Below are positions 26,827 to 35,721 of a DNA stretch of 64,000 nucleotides, in pieces. How positions within the stretch are numbered: position 1 is the first letter of the stretch; each line of letters starts with the position of its first letter. This DNA comes from Azospirillaceae bacterium (lineage in GTDB: Bacteria; Pseudomonadota; Alphaproteobacteria; Azospirillales; Azospirillaceae). The notes below the pieces were generated by a model that made no database searches, was not told the origin of the DNA, and was given only the letters and a program-made list of their open reading frames with translations. Both the position numbers and the translations under genes were made by a program. The DNA lies in assembly GCA_028283825.1 (NCBI GenBank), contig JAPWJW010000003.1:1410001-1474000 (forward strand). The letters are read 5' to 3'.

Positions 26827-29169
26827 TCAGTTGCGCAGCGGCTTGCCGGTGGACAGCATGTGATCGATGCGGTTGATGGTGCCGGGTGTGCGCACCAGGC
26901 GCATGAAGGCCTCGCGCTCCAGATCCAGCAGGTCATCCTCGGTCAGCACCGCGGTGATGTCGGTGTCGCCACCGCTCAGCACCCAGGCCAGTTCACCCGA
27001 CACCACCACGTCATGGTCGGTCGCCCTGCCCTGGCCGTGGAAACCCTCCACCGCCATGTCCAGCGCGGCACGGGCGGTGGGGCCCGGCAGGCGGATTTCC
27101 AAGGGTTCCGGTGCGGTGTAGTCCTTGGCCAGTTCCAGGGCCTTGGCCTTGGCGTCGGCCAGCAACCGGTCGCGGTTCATGGTGATGCCGTCGGTCGGGC
27201 GCAGGATCAGCAGTTCCTTGGCCTCGAACGCCGACTTGGCGACCTTGGCCGTGCTGATCGTCTCGAAGACCTTGGCAATGGGCGGCATGGGGCCGCCCGG
27301 GCGCTTCTTGTTGTAGGTGTGGCGGTACAGCATCTCCTTGCAGCCGCCCCAGCCGGGCACCAGGCCGACACCGACCTCGACCAGGCCGATGTAGCTTTCG
27401 GCGTGCGCCTGCACCGCGTCGCAGTGCAGCAGGATCTCGCAGCCACCGCCCAGTGCCATGCCCGACGGCGCGCCCACCACCGGGAAGGGCGCGTACTTCA
27501 AGGCCTTGTAGGTCTGCTGGCCTTCCGACGTCGCCTGCTCGATCTGCGGCCACAGGGCGATGTTCAGCGCGAACAGGGCCAGGCCCAGGTTGGCGCCGAC
27601 GGAGAAGTTGTCGCCCTCGTTATGCACCACCAGGGCTTTATAGGCACCGGACTTGCCATCGCCGATGATGTCGATGGCCTTGCGATAGAGCGCCATCACT
27701 TGGTCGTCCAGCGCGTTCATTTTGCCGGTGAATTCCAGGCACAGCACGCCGTCGCCGATGTCCCACAGCGACGCCGACGCCGTCTTGGCCACGGGCTTGG
27801 ATGCGCGCTTCACGTCCGACAGCAGCAACACGCCCTCGGGGCGTTCCACCGCCGCATACTCGCCGCCGGTGGTCAGGTAGTGCAGGCGCCCATCCTCAAC
27901 CTTATAGAACGGCCGGCCGGCGGCCAGCTTCACCAGGGCCGGCACGGGCAGGCCGTCAGCCTCCAGCTTCTCGGCGAACCAGGCCGTGCCCAGGGCGTCG
28001 ATCATCTCGAACGGGCCCTGCTTCCAGTTGTAGCCCAGGCGCATGGCGGCATCGACGTCCAGGATGGTGTCCGCGATCTCCGGCACCAGGCTGGCGGCGT
28101 AGGCCAAGGCCTGGCTCAGCACCTTCCAGGCATAGCGGCCGCCCTTGTCGGGGTGGGTCACCAGGGCCTTCAGGCCGCGTTCCTTGGCCGACGCCAGGTC
28201 AGCCTTCACCGTCGGACGGTAGGCACCGGTCTTCAGGTCGATGGTCTCGCGGTTGCGCTTGCCGTCCGGCGTCTTGGTCTGGCGGTAGAAGCCGCCCTTG
28301 CCCTTACGGCCGGTGTAGCCCTCCGCGATCATCTTGGTCTGCAGCGCGTTGTCGCGGTAGACGCGGCGGTAATCGTCCTGCGCCGGCAGGGTGGACAAGA
28401 GACTCTTGGCGATGTGGGGCCCCAAATCGATGCCCACCAGGTCCAGCAGGCCGAAGGTGCCCGTCTTGGGCAGGCCCATGGGCTTGCCGGTGATAAGGTC
28501 GGTCTCCTCCACCGTCAGGCCCAGATCGTCGGTGGCGTTCACCGCCACCTGGAACCAGTAGGTGCCGATGCGGTTGGCGATGAAGCCGGGGGTGTCCTTG
28601 CAGGTCACCACCCCTTTGCCCAGGCGCACGTCGCACACCTGGCGGATGGTCTCCACCGCGTCGGCCCGCGTCTTGCGTCCCGCCACGATCTCCAGCAGCC
28701 GCATGTAGCGCGGCGGGTTGAAGAAGTGGGTGATCATGAAGTCGCCGGCGAATTTGTCGCTGGCACCCTCCAGCAGGATTTCCAGCGGGATGGTGGAAGT
28801 GTTGGAGCTGACGACCGAGCCCGGCTTGCGCACCGCGTCCAGCTTGGCATACAGCGCGTGCTTGATGTCCTTGTTCTCGATCACCGCCTCGATGATCCAG
28901 TCGACATCCTTCAGCTTTTCCAGATCGTCTTCGGTGTTGCCGGGCGTGACCAGCCGGGCCGCGTCCTTGTGCATGAAGGCGGCCGGTTCGGTCTTCAGCA
29001 GCTTTTCAACGGCACCCTTGGCGACGGCGCTGCGGTCGCCGCCGCTGTCCTTGATGGCCTGGGGCACGATGTCCAGCAGGAAGACGGGAATGCCGGCATT
29101 GGCGATGTGGGCGGCGATGCCGCTGCCCATCACCCCGGCGCCGATGACGGCGGCGCTTTTGATCTCCAT
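26827..29169 (-). CDS. fadN: 3-hydroxyacyl-CoA dehydrogenase / enoyl-CoA hydratase fusion
   Basis: Bifunctional beta-oxidation enzyme (780 aa). The NAD-binding 3-hydroxyacyl-CoA dehydrogenase comes first (AAVIGAGVMGSGIA at the start, the IITHFFNPPR-like segment), then its C-terminal helical domains (FIANRIGTYW), then a crotonase-fold enoyl-CoA hydratase (SVGANLGL, GMALGGGCEILLHCD, VEVGVGLVPGWGG). This order is reversed from FadB/FadJ and like FadN-type proteins, so the symbol is by domain order only. Start 29169 has GAGGAG 7 nt upstream. Confidence 0.9.
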   Translation of the reverse strand: MEIKSAAVIGAGVMGSGIAAHIANAGIPVFLLDIVPQAIKDSGGDRSAVAKGAVEKLLKTEPAAFMHKDAARLVTPGNTEDDLEKLKDVDWIIEAVIENKDIKHALYAKLDAVRKPGSVVSSNTSTIPLEILLEGASDKFAGDFMITHFFNPPRYMRLLEIVAGRKTRADAVETIRQVCDVRLGKGVVTCKDTPGFIANRIGTYWFQVAVNATDDLGLTVEETDLITGKPMGLPKTGTFGLLDLVGIDLGPHIAKSLLSTLPAQDDYRRVYRDNALQTKMIAEGYTGRKGKGGFYRQTKTPDGKRNRETIDLKTGAYRPTVKADLASAKERGLKALVTHPDKGGRYAWKVLSQALAYAASLVPEIADTILDVDAAMRLGYNWKQGPFEMIDALGTAWFAEKLEADGLPVPALVKLAAGRPFYKVEDGRLHYLTTGGEYAAVERPEGVLLLSDVKRASKPVAKTASASLWDIGDGVLCLEFTGKMNALDDQVMALYRKAIDIIGDGKSGAYKALVVHNEGDNFSVGANLGLALFALNIALWPQIEQATSEGQQTYKALKYAPFPVVGAPSGMALGGGCEILLHCDAVQAHAESYIGLVEVGVGLVPGWGGCKEMLYRHTYNKKRPGGPMPPIAKVFETISTAKVAKSAFEAKELLILRPTDGITMNRDRLLADAKAKALELAKDYTAPEPLEIRLPGPTARAALDMAVEGFHGQGRATDHDVVVSGELAWVLSGGDTDITAVLTEDDLLDLEREAFMRLVRTPGTINRIDHMLSTGKPLRN

Positions 29170-29193
29170 GGGATCTCTCCTCAACCGGGCCGG

Positions 29194-30330
29194 TCAGACC
29201 GCTTCCAGGACGGTGGCGATGCCCTGGCCGCCGCCGATGCACTGCGTCGCCAGCGCGAACTGCTTGCCTTCGCGCTTCAGCAGGCTGGCGGCCTTGCCGG
29301 TGATGCGGGCGCCGGTGGCGCCCAGCGGGTGGCCCAGCGCGATGGCGCCGCCGTCCAGGTTCACCCGGGCGGGATCGAAGCCCAGTTCGTGGGCGACGGT
29401 CATGGACTGCACGGCGAAGGCCTCGTTGCTTTCCACGATGTCGATGTCCTTCACCGACAATCCGGCACGCTCCAGCGCCTTGCGCGAGGCCGGCACCGGG
29501 CCGTAGCCCATGATGGTGGCATCGCAGCCGGACACCGCGACGGAGCGGATGCGGGCCAGGATGGGCAGGCCGTGGGCCTTGGCGTATTCCTCGCTGGTCA
29601 CCAGCGTGGCCGAGGCGCCGTCGGTCAAGGGGCTGGAGGTGCCGGCGGTGACGGTGCCGGCCTGGTCGAAGGCCAGCTTCAGGCCGGCCAGGCCCTCGGC
29701 GGTGGTCTCGGGACGGATGCAGCCGTCCTTGTCCACCAGCTTACCCTTGACCTCGATGGCCACGATCTCATCGGCCAGGCGACCGGCGGCCTGGGCGGCA
29801 GCCGCCTTCTTGTGCGAGGCGACGGCGTAGGCCTCCTGGTCGGCGCGGCTGAAGCCGAACTTCTTGGCCAGGTTTTCCGCCGTGATGCCCATGGCCATGT
29901 AGGCGCCAGGGTTGGCGGCGTTCAGGGCTGCGTTGGGCATGGGGTTGAAGCCGCCCATGGGAATGCGGGTCATGCTTTCAACACCGGCGGCGATGAAGGC
30001 CTTGCCGGCGCCGAGCGCGATGGCGCCCGCCGCCATGTGGATGGCCTGCATGGACGAACCGCAGAAGCGGTTGACCGTGGCGCCCGCCACCGACTGCGGC
30101 AGGCCGGCGATCATGCCGATCAGCTTGGCGACGTTGAAGCCCTGCTCCCCTTCCGGGAAGGCGCAGCCGACGATCAGATCCTCAAGGTCGGCCGTGTTCA
30201 CGCCCGTGCGCTCGACCAGCGCCTTGACCACCGTCGCCGCCAGGTCGTCGGGGCGAACCCTCACCAGGTCCCCCTTGTTGGCCAGCGTGAACGGGGACCG
30301 GGCGTAACCGGCGATAACGACTTTGGTCAT
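29194..30330 (-). CDS. fadA: Acetyl-CoA acyltransferase (3-ketoacyl-CoA thiolase)
   Basis: Thiolase (378 aa) cutting 3-ketoacyl-CoA with CoA, last step of beta-oxidation. The acyl-accepting cysteine is in NRFCGSSMQAI (about residue 91), the His-containing GGAIALGHPLGATGAR and the second catalytic cysteine in CIGGGQGIA. It ends 24 nt before the dehydrogenase/hydratase start. Confidence 0.94.
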   Translation of the reverse strand: MTKVVIAGYARSPFTLANKGDLVRVRPDDLAATVVKALVERTGVNTADLEDLIVGCAFPEGEQGFNVAKLIGMIAGLPQSVAGATVNRFCGSSMQAIHMAAGAIALGAGKAFIAAGVESMTRIPMGGFNPMPNAALNAANPGAYMAMGITAENLAKKFGFSRADQEAYAVASHKKAAAAQAAGRLADEIVAIEVKGKLVDKDGCIRPETTAEGLAGLKLAFDQAGTVTAGTSSPLTDGASATLVTSEEYAKAHGLPILARIRSVAVSGCDATIMGYGPVPASRKALERAGLSVKDIDIVESNEAFAVQSMTVAHELGFDPARVNLDGGAIALGHPLGATGARITGKAASLLKREGKQFALATQCIGGGQGIATVLEAV

Positions 30331-30453
30331 TGGTGTGCTCCTCGCCTCGAACGGGTCGGCGCCTCGTTGAGCGGGCGCCGGATGATTGTTGTGCGAAAGG
30401 GAATTCCGGCCGGGCTCTGTTCCCGCACGCCGGCAAGACCGGTCAGGGCCGGC

Positions 30454-30891
30454 TCAGGCGTCGCCGTCGGGCATCCCCTGGCCCAGCGCGCCCTTCTTGG
30501 CCAGGTGGTCCATCACCAGGCCCTCGATATCCTTGAGATCGACCAGCGTCTGCTGCACGTCGCGCAGCTGCTGTTCCAGCGCGTGGATGCGCTCCCGCGC
30601 GCCCTTCAGCAGGAAGCGCATCTGGCCCACCTGGGCATCGCCCAGGTCATACAGGTCCAGGAAACCCTTGATACCGGCGATGGTGAAGCCCAGGCGCTTG
30701 CCGCGCATGATCAGCTTCAGCCGGGCCCAGTCGCGGTGGGTATAGACCCGCTGCTGCCCTTCGCGGCGCGGGGTCAGCAGGCCTTCGTCTTCATAGTAGC
30801 GGATGGTGCGGGGCGTCAGTTCAAACGCCTCGGCCAATTGACTGATGGTGTACGTCTCTTCCACCGCCGTCACGGGCGCTCCATCGGGCAT
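30454..30891 (-). CDS. MerR family regulator of the beta-oxidation operon
   Basis: 145-aa MerR-type transcription factor: winged-helix DNA-binding domain (YTISQLAEAFELTPRTIRYYEDEGLLTPRR, about residues 13-43), HRDWARLKLIMRGKRLGFTIAGIKGFLDLYD, then a long coiled-coil dimer helix (about 75-125). No metal-binding cysteines, so it is of the LiuR/metabolite-sensing kind rather than a metal sensor. It heads the fad genes on the same strand and has a 22-bp perfect palindrome 51-72 bases before its start, so autoregulation and control of the operon are likely. Start chosen at 30891 because of GGGAGAA 6 nt upstream. Confidence 0.9.
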   Translation of the reverse strand: MPDGAPVTAVEETYTISQLAEAFELTPRTIRYYEDEGLLTPRREGQQRVYTHRDWARLKLIMRGKRLGFTIAGIKGFLDLYDLGDAQVGQMRFLLKGARERIHALEQQLRDVQQTLVDLKDIEGLVMDHLAKKGALGQGMPDGDA

Positions 30892-30941
30892 CGTCTTCTC
30901 CCTAGGCCGGCCAGGCATCCTCGTTCGTCGGGATCCGGCGC

Positions 30942-30963
30942 CTTACGTTTACGTAAACGTAAG
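30942..30963. promoter_or_regulatory. 22-bp perfect palindrome, likely operator of the MerR regulator
   Basis: CTTACGTTTAC / GTAAACGTAAG with no mismatch, 51-72 bases upstream of the regulator start. It has the ACGTAAACGT-type core I recall for LiuR sites. No second copy is seen in front of the other fad genes, so it would act on the whole operon from its 5' end. Confidence 0.8.
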
Positions 30964-31067
30964 CATGACCCCCGCCGCTGTCAACGGCTTCCTGAACCAC
31001 CTTTCAACTTTATCCGTTGGGGGTAGGGAAAACGCTCCCTCAGCACCCCTGCCCGAAGGACGCCAAG

Positions 31068-31191
31068 CGGCATGAGCCGCGGCTCATGCCGTAGGCCGCG
31101 ACGGCGGCCGCCGGACCTTTTCGGGGAGCGTCAGCGGACTGAAAAGGGAGGATAGCCCAGCCGCCGGATGGCGGCGCCCGGCGCCTGAGGG
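31068..31191 (-). repeat. Structured dispersed repeat, copy C
   Basis: Reads in the minus direction and begins at the base after the stop of the gene at 31192. First hairpin GCCGCC-atcc-GGCGGC (31160-31175), second-stem core with TTTTC paired to GAAAA (where other copies have TTTCC/GGAAA), and a 24-bp perfect palindrome CGGCATGAGCCG/CGGCTCATGCCG at the far end (31068-31091). Confidence 0.85.
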
Positions 31192-32814
31192 TCAGATGAA
31201 AAAGTGAATCTGCGTGTGGTCGTAGCCGGTGCCCAGCAGCATGGGCTGGCCCTGGGCGACATGGAAATCCTGGCCGAAGAAATAAGCGGCCTGCTTCCAG
31301 TGGTTGGTGCGCGCGGTGGAGCGGGAGCTGTAGACCACCTCCTCATCCATGTGCAGGTCGAACCAGAAGGCCACGCCCTGCACCGTGCCGGCCTTGGTGG
31401 CCTGGACCGTCAGGCTTTTGAGGTCGCTGTCCGGCATGCTGACGCGGAAGTCGAAGAACCAGGCCGGAAAGGGTTCCGACAGGGTCTGGTGCACGTCGTG
31501 CGCCAGATCGATCTGCTGGTAGCCAGGTGACCGGAACTGGTCGAATCGGCTCATGTCGAAGCCGCTGACGGTGCGGATGGGGCTGACGCGGCGCAGATCG
31601 TCCGCCTGGATCAGCTGGGCCCAGACGGTGGCGGCGGCCGGGATGATGCGGGCGCCGGGGCGGGCCAGGTTGCGCCGGGCATGGTCCAGGATGGCCAGCA
31701 TGTCGGGGGCCAGCATGCCGACATTGACGACGTTGGACACCAGCACGTCGGCCGGGCGCTCCAGGTCCACGCCCAGCTTCAGGTCCTGCGGCCTCTTCGC
31801 CACGACGCTGACGCGGTCGGCGTAGCCGTTCAGAGCCACCGTCTCCCGCGCCACGCCGGCCAGGGCCGGCAGCGGTTCGGCCGCTATCACCCGTTCCGCG
31901 CCGGCGCGGGCCGCCATCATGCTGACCAGCGCCGAACCGGCGCCCAGCTCCAGCACCAGGTCGCCGGGGCGGATGGCGCGCGACAGGGCCGTCTCATAGG
32001 CGTCGTTGCGCTCATGATCGTTCAGGCGCGGGATGTGCCAATCGGGGATCTGGGTGCTGCGCAGCAGTTGCAGCGCGTACTGCACCGCCTGGTTTTCCGG
32101 GGAGCGGGCCTGCACACCGGTCAGCAGGGCCACCGCGTCCTCGGTCCGGTCCTGGCCCTGGAACACCTGGGCCAGGCAGATCGCCGCCTCATACCGGCTG
32201 TTGTCGGCCGCCAGCACCTGGGCGAACAGGCCGCCGGCCTCATCCAGCCGGCCGCTGTGCAGCAGCAGGGTGCCCAGATTGTACAGGGCGTCCAGATTGT
32301 CGGGCATCAGGCCCAGGGAATGGCGGAAGCAGAACTCCGCCTCTTCCAGATTGCCCAGTTCGCGCAGGGTGTTGCCCAGATTGTTGTGCCCCTCGGCATA
32401 GTGGGGGTTCAGTTCCACCGCCTCGCGGAAGCGGGCCTCGGCCTCCGCCAGGCGGCCCAGGGCGCGCAGGGCGTTGCCCAGGTTGTTCTGGCTGACGGCA
32501 TCGTCGGGGTTCAGTGTCACCGCCATGCGGAAACACAGCTCGGCCGCGGCGAAACGGCTGCAGCCGTACAGCAGCACGCCCAGGCTGTTGCGGTACTGGA
32601 AATTCTCCCCGTCCAGGGCGATGGCCTGGGTGAACAGCTCGCTGGCCTCCACCGGGCGGTTGGCCTTCAGCGCGATCACCCCCAGCAGGTGGGTGGCCTC
32701 GGCATGCACGGGATCGGTCGCCAACGCGGTGCGGCAGCTCATCTCGGCTTCCGCCAGGAAACCGGCGATCAGGTGCTGGCGGGACAAGTCCACACATTCC
32801 TGGACGAAGGACAT
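31192..32814 (-). CDS. TPR protein with PRMT-like SAM-methyltransferase domain
   Basis: 540 aa. The N-terminal half carries about six tetratricopeptide repeats (residues 10-240; for example QNNLGNALRALGRLAEAEA and GHNNLGNTLRELGNLEEAE). The C-terminal half is a class I methyltransferase related to protein arginine methyltransferases: motif I LVLELGAGSALVSMMAARAGA, IAAEPLP, and a C-terminal NHWKQAAYFFG matching the PRMT 'THW' loop. The double-E loop reads VSNVVNVGMLAPDML, so the usual first Glu is absent. Substrate unknown; the TPRs suggest a protein target. Good GAGGAG site before the ATG. Confidence 0.85.
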   Translation of the reverse strand: MSFVQECVDLSRQHLIAGFLAEAEMSCRTALATDPVHAEATHLLGVIALKANRPVEASELFTQAIALDGENFQYRNSLGVLLYGCSRFAAAELCFRMAVTLNPDDAVSQNNLGNALRALGRLAEAEARFREAVELNPHYAEGHNNLGNTLRELGNLEEAEFCFRHSLGLMPDNLDALYNLGTLLLHSGRLDEAGGLFAQVLAADNSRYEAAICLAQVFQGQDRTEDAVALLTGVQARSPENQAVQYALQLLRSTQIPDWHIPRLNDHERNDAYETALSRAIRPGDLVLELGAGSALVSMMAARAGAERVIAAEPLPALAGVARETVALNGYADRVSVVAKRPQDLKLGVDLERPADVLVSNVVNVGMLAPDMLAILDHARRNLARPGARIIPAAATVWAQLIQADDLRRVSPIRTVSGFDMSRFDQFRSPGYQQIDLAHDVHQTLSEPFPAWFFDFRVSMPDSDLKSLTVQATKAGTVQGVAFWFDLHMDEEVVYSSRSTARTNHWKQAAYFFGQDFHVAQGQPMLLGTGYDHTQIHFFI

Positions 32815-32941
32815 CCGCGTCTCCTCAGAGGCAAGGTCAAATCTTTGCCCGGGAGGGAGAGCAAGGGGTGTGCCAGCGGGGCCGCTTTCCGAAAGCCTTG
32901 GATTCCCATACAGAACTGCAACGACCCCGGCAGGAATGGGA

Positions 32942-32987
32942 CCGTCGCATCGATGCGACGGCCACCGCCGGGCAAAGCTTGCCCGGC
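32942..32987. other. Two adjacent palindromes downstream of the ribokinase gene
   Basis: A perfect 20-bp palindrome CCGTCGCATC/GATGCGACGG (32942-32961) and a hairpin GCCGGGCAA-agc-TTGCCCGGC (32967-32987) lie just after the ribokinase stop (33000, minus strand). The hairpin may end that transcript or protect its 3' end; the palindrome could be a regulator site. Confidence 0.5.
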
Positions 32988-32999
32988 AGAAGCCGCCCC

Positions 33000-33911
33000 T
33001 CAGAGATGGGGCGTAACCTCGTCCGCCGTCGGCATGGCATCGCCCGCGCCAATGCGCGTGACGGCGATGGAGGCGGCGACGTTGGCATGGCGCATGGCCT
33101 GCGGCAGGGCGTCGCCCTGGGCCAGGCGGGCGGCCAGCGCGCCCACGAAGCAGTCGCCGGCGCCGGTGGTGTCCACCGCCTTCACCGCGCGACCGGGCAC
33201 GATGACCTGGTCGTCGGCGGTGACGGCCAGGGCGCCGCGCACGCCCAGCGTCGCCACCACCGTCTGGCCCGGCCGGCGCATCAGGCGGCGGGATGCCGCG
33301 GCCACGGCATCCTCCGTCGCATCGCCGGGAACGTCCACGCCGGCGAAGTGGCCCAGTTCCGTCTCATTCACCACCAGGATATCGACATCGGCCCACAAGG
33401 ACTCCGGCGCGTCGTCCAGGGCGGGGGCGGCGTTCAGCACGGTCGTGGCCCCGGCGGCGCGGCCCCGGCGGAAGAAGTCGGCGATGGTCTCGCGCGGGAT
33501 CTCGAACTGGCTGACCAGCACGTCGCCGGCGGCGATGGCCACGGCGTCCAGGTCGGCGGCCGAGACCTCGCCATTGGCGGCGGGAATGACGACGATGCTA
33601 TTTTCCGCACTGGCATCCACCATGACAATGGCGGTGCCGGTGGCGGTATCGGTGCGGGCGATGCCGCCCGTGCCCACGCCGTTGGCCTGGAAGAAGGCCA
33701 GCGCCTGGTCACCGAAGGCATCGCGGCCCACCCGGCCGACAAACTCCACACCCACACCCTGGCGGGCGGCGGCTATGGCCTGGTTCAGCCCCTTGCCGCC
33801 CCGGCCGAAGGCCACCGTCTCACCATTCACCGTCTCCCCCGGGCGTGGCGCCCGGCGCATGGTGGTGAGGACATCGGTGTTGATGCTGCCGGCGACGACG
33901 ACTTTGGGCAT
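33000..33911 (-). CDS. rbsK: Ribokinase-like PfkB-family sugar kinase
   Basis: 303-aa PfkB kinase phosphorylating a sugar, most like ribokinase (D-ribose 5-phosphorylation). N-terminal VVVAGSINTD, the first signature GRGGKGLNQAIAAARQG (about residues 38-54), and the anion-hole/catalytic-base signature DTTGAGDCFVGALAARL (about 246-262). No ribose transporter or repressor is nearby, so the sugar is uncertain. Start placed at 33911 by homology; the frame extends to 33962. Confidence 0.88.
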   Translation of the reverse strand: MPKVVVAGSINTDVLTTMRRAPRPGETVNGETVAFGRGGKGLNQAIAAARQGVGVEFVGRVGRDAFGDQALAFFQANGVGTGGIARTDTATGTAIVMVDASAENSIVVIPAANGEVSAADLDAVAIAAGDVLVSQFEIPRETIADFFRRGRAAGATTVLNAAPALDDAPESLWADVDILVVNETELGHFAGVDVPGDATEDAVAAASRRLMRRPGQTVVATLGVRGALAVTADDQVIVPGRAVKAVDTTGAGDCFVGALAARLAQGDALPQAMRHANVAASIAVTRIGAGDAMPTADEVTPHL

Positions 33912-34002
33912 GGCGGGGAAAAAGCCTTCGATGGGGGGAAAAGAGAACGGCGGCGATGCCATCGCACCGCCGCCGTGATTCTAAACGCTCAACGGAAAGA
34001 CG

Positions 34003-35721
34003 TCAGGAGGCTTTGGCGGCCTTCTGCGCCTCCATCTCATCCAGCAGGGCCTTGCGCGACAGTTTGCCGATCATGGTCTTCGGCAATTCGTCCCGGAATT
34101 CCACCTGCTTGGGCAGTTCGATGGCCGACAGCTTGTCGCGCAGGAAGTCGCACAATTCCGCCTGCGTCATGGCATGGCCCTCGGCCAGCTTGATGTAGGC
34201 CTTCACCGTCTGGCCACGATAGGGATCGGGCACGCCCAGCACGATGCACTCGTTGACGGCGGGGTGCAGGTAGATCGCCTCTTCCACGTTGCGCGGATAG
34301 ACGTTGTAGCCGCCGGCCAGGATCATGTCCTTGATGCGGTCCACGATGTAGATGTAGCCGTCCTCATCCATGTAGCCGACGTCGCCGGTGTGCAGGCGGC
34401 CGTCGCGCAAGGTGAGTGCCGTTTCATCCGGCCGCTTCCAATAGCCCTTCATCACCTGCGGGCCCCGGATGCAGACCTCCCCCCGCTCCCCCTGGGGCAT
34501 CACCGTCCGGCCGTCCTCCACACTGACGATCTCGATGATGGTGCCGGGCACGGGCAGGCCGATGGATCCCACCTTGACCTTGCCACCAACCGGGCCGTCG
34601 ATGGGATTGACGGTGGCCACCGGCGCCGATTCGGACAGGCCGTAGCCCTCCACCAGCTTGCAGCCGGTATGGTCCTGGAAGGTCTGGCAGACATCCAGCG
34701 GCAGCGGCGCCCCACCGGAGATGCTGAACGCCAGCGAGGACAGGTCGTACTTGGCCCGGTCCTTGTAGTTGTTGATGGCGGTGTAGATGGTGGGCACCGC
34801 CGGGAACTGGGTGGGCTTCTTCTTGTCGATGGTCTGCAGCACCTGCTCGATCTCGAACCGGGGCAGCAGGATCATCTCCGCCCCCAGGTAGATCGACAGG
34901 TTCATGACCCCGGTCATGGCGAAGACGTGGAACAGGGGCAGCACGCCCAGCATGCGTTCCTGGCCCGGCCGCCCCTGGTAGAACCACAACGCCGACTGCA
35001 CCGTGTTGGCGGTCAGGTTGGCGTGGGTCAGCATGGCGCCCTTGGGGATGCCGGTGGTGCCGCCGGTGTATTGCAGCACCGCCACGTCCTCGACCGGGTC
35101 GATGTCCACCGGCCGATAGCGGCCGTCATTCGCCACCAGGTCGCGGAAGGGCATGTTCAGGGCATCGGCCGGCGGGTGGGCGATGTCCTTGCGCTTCACC
35201 AGCGGGTACAGGACGTTCTTCGGGAAGGGCAGGACATCGGCCATGCGGCCGGTGACGATCTTCTTCAGGCACGTCTGCGCCGGCATCAGCGCCAGCTTGT
35301 CGTACAGCTGGGGCACGTCGATGGTGACCATGATCTCCACCTCGGAGTCATTGATCTGCTTCACCAACTCGCGCTCGGCATACAGCGGGTTGAAGTTCAC
35401 CACCGTGGCACCGGTCTTCAGGATGCCGAAGTAGCAGAAGATGAAGTACGGGCAGTTGGGCAGGAACAGGCCGACACGCACGCCCCGGCCGACGCCAAGC
35501 GCCTGCAACCCCTTGGCCACCCGGTCCACCATGTCGGCGCCCTGGCGGTAGGTGTAGCGTTTGCCCAGGAAGTCGATGAAGGGACGGTCGGCGAACCGCG
35601 CCGCGGAACTGTCGAACAGATCCGTCAGCGGTTTCACCGGGATGGGGGCGTTCCAATCCACGCCCGATGGGTAGCTGTGTTCCCAAATATGCGCCGCACC
35701 CACGGCCATGTCGGCCATCAT
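34003..35721 (-). CDS. fadD: Long-chain-fatty-acid-CoA ligase
   Basis: AMP-forming acyl-CoA synthetase that activates fatty acids for the fad operon nearby. Adenylation motifs: LQYTGGTTGIPKGAMLTH, VPTIYTAINN, VEGYGLSESAPV, LHTGDVGYMDEDGYIYIVDRIKDMI and the C-terminal catalytic lysine in TMIGKLSRKALL. Length 572 aa is normal. Two ATG codons in a row (35721 and 35718) follow GGGGAG by 7 and 10 nt. No LiuR-like palindrome is seen in its upstream region, so it seems to be regulated apart from the operon. Confidence 0.94.
   Translation of the reverse strand: MMADMAVGAAHIWEHSYPSGVDWNAPIPVKPLTDLFDSSAARFADRPFIDFLGKRYTYRQGADMVDRVAKGLQALGVGRGVRVGLFLPNCPYFIFCYFGILKTGATVVNFNPLYAERELVKQINDSEVEIMVTIDVPQLYDKLALMPAQTCLKKIVTGRMADVLPFPKNVLYPLVKRKDIAHPPADALNMPFRDLVANDGRYRPVDIDPVEDVAVLQYTGGTTGIPKGAMLTHANLTANTVQSALWFYQGRPGQERMLGVLPLFHVFAMTGVMNLSIYLGAEMILLPRFEIEQVLQTIDKKKPTQFPAVPTIYTAINNYKDRAKYDLSSLAFSISGGAPLPLDVCQTFQDHTGCKLVEGYGLSESAPVATVNPIDGPVGGKVKVGSIGLPVPGTIIEIVSVEDGRTVMPQGERGEVCIRGPQVMKGYWKRPDETALTLRDGRLHTGDVGYMDEDGYIYIVDRIKDMILAGGYNVYPRNVEEAIYLHPAVNECIVLGVPDPYRGQTVKAYIKLAEGHAMTQAELCDFLRDKLSAIELPKQVEFRDELPKTMIGKLSRKALLDEMEAQKAAKAS

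Larger units (their letters stand above)
30892..31191. other. Intergenic region: fad operator and repeat copy C
   Basis: 300 bases. Contains the 22-bp palindrome (30942-30963) and repeat copy C (31068-31191), which abuts the stop codon of the gene at 31192. Nothing else recognised. Confidence 0.4.

Noticed and set aside
26860-31026. A 1388-codon open frame on the plus strand over the fad operon
   Set aside because: It is the mirror of the minus-strand genes: high GC keeps antisense frames open, the translation is a low-complexity His/Gly/Val/Gln mixture with no domain, and the opposite strand shows complete catalytic motifs.
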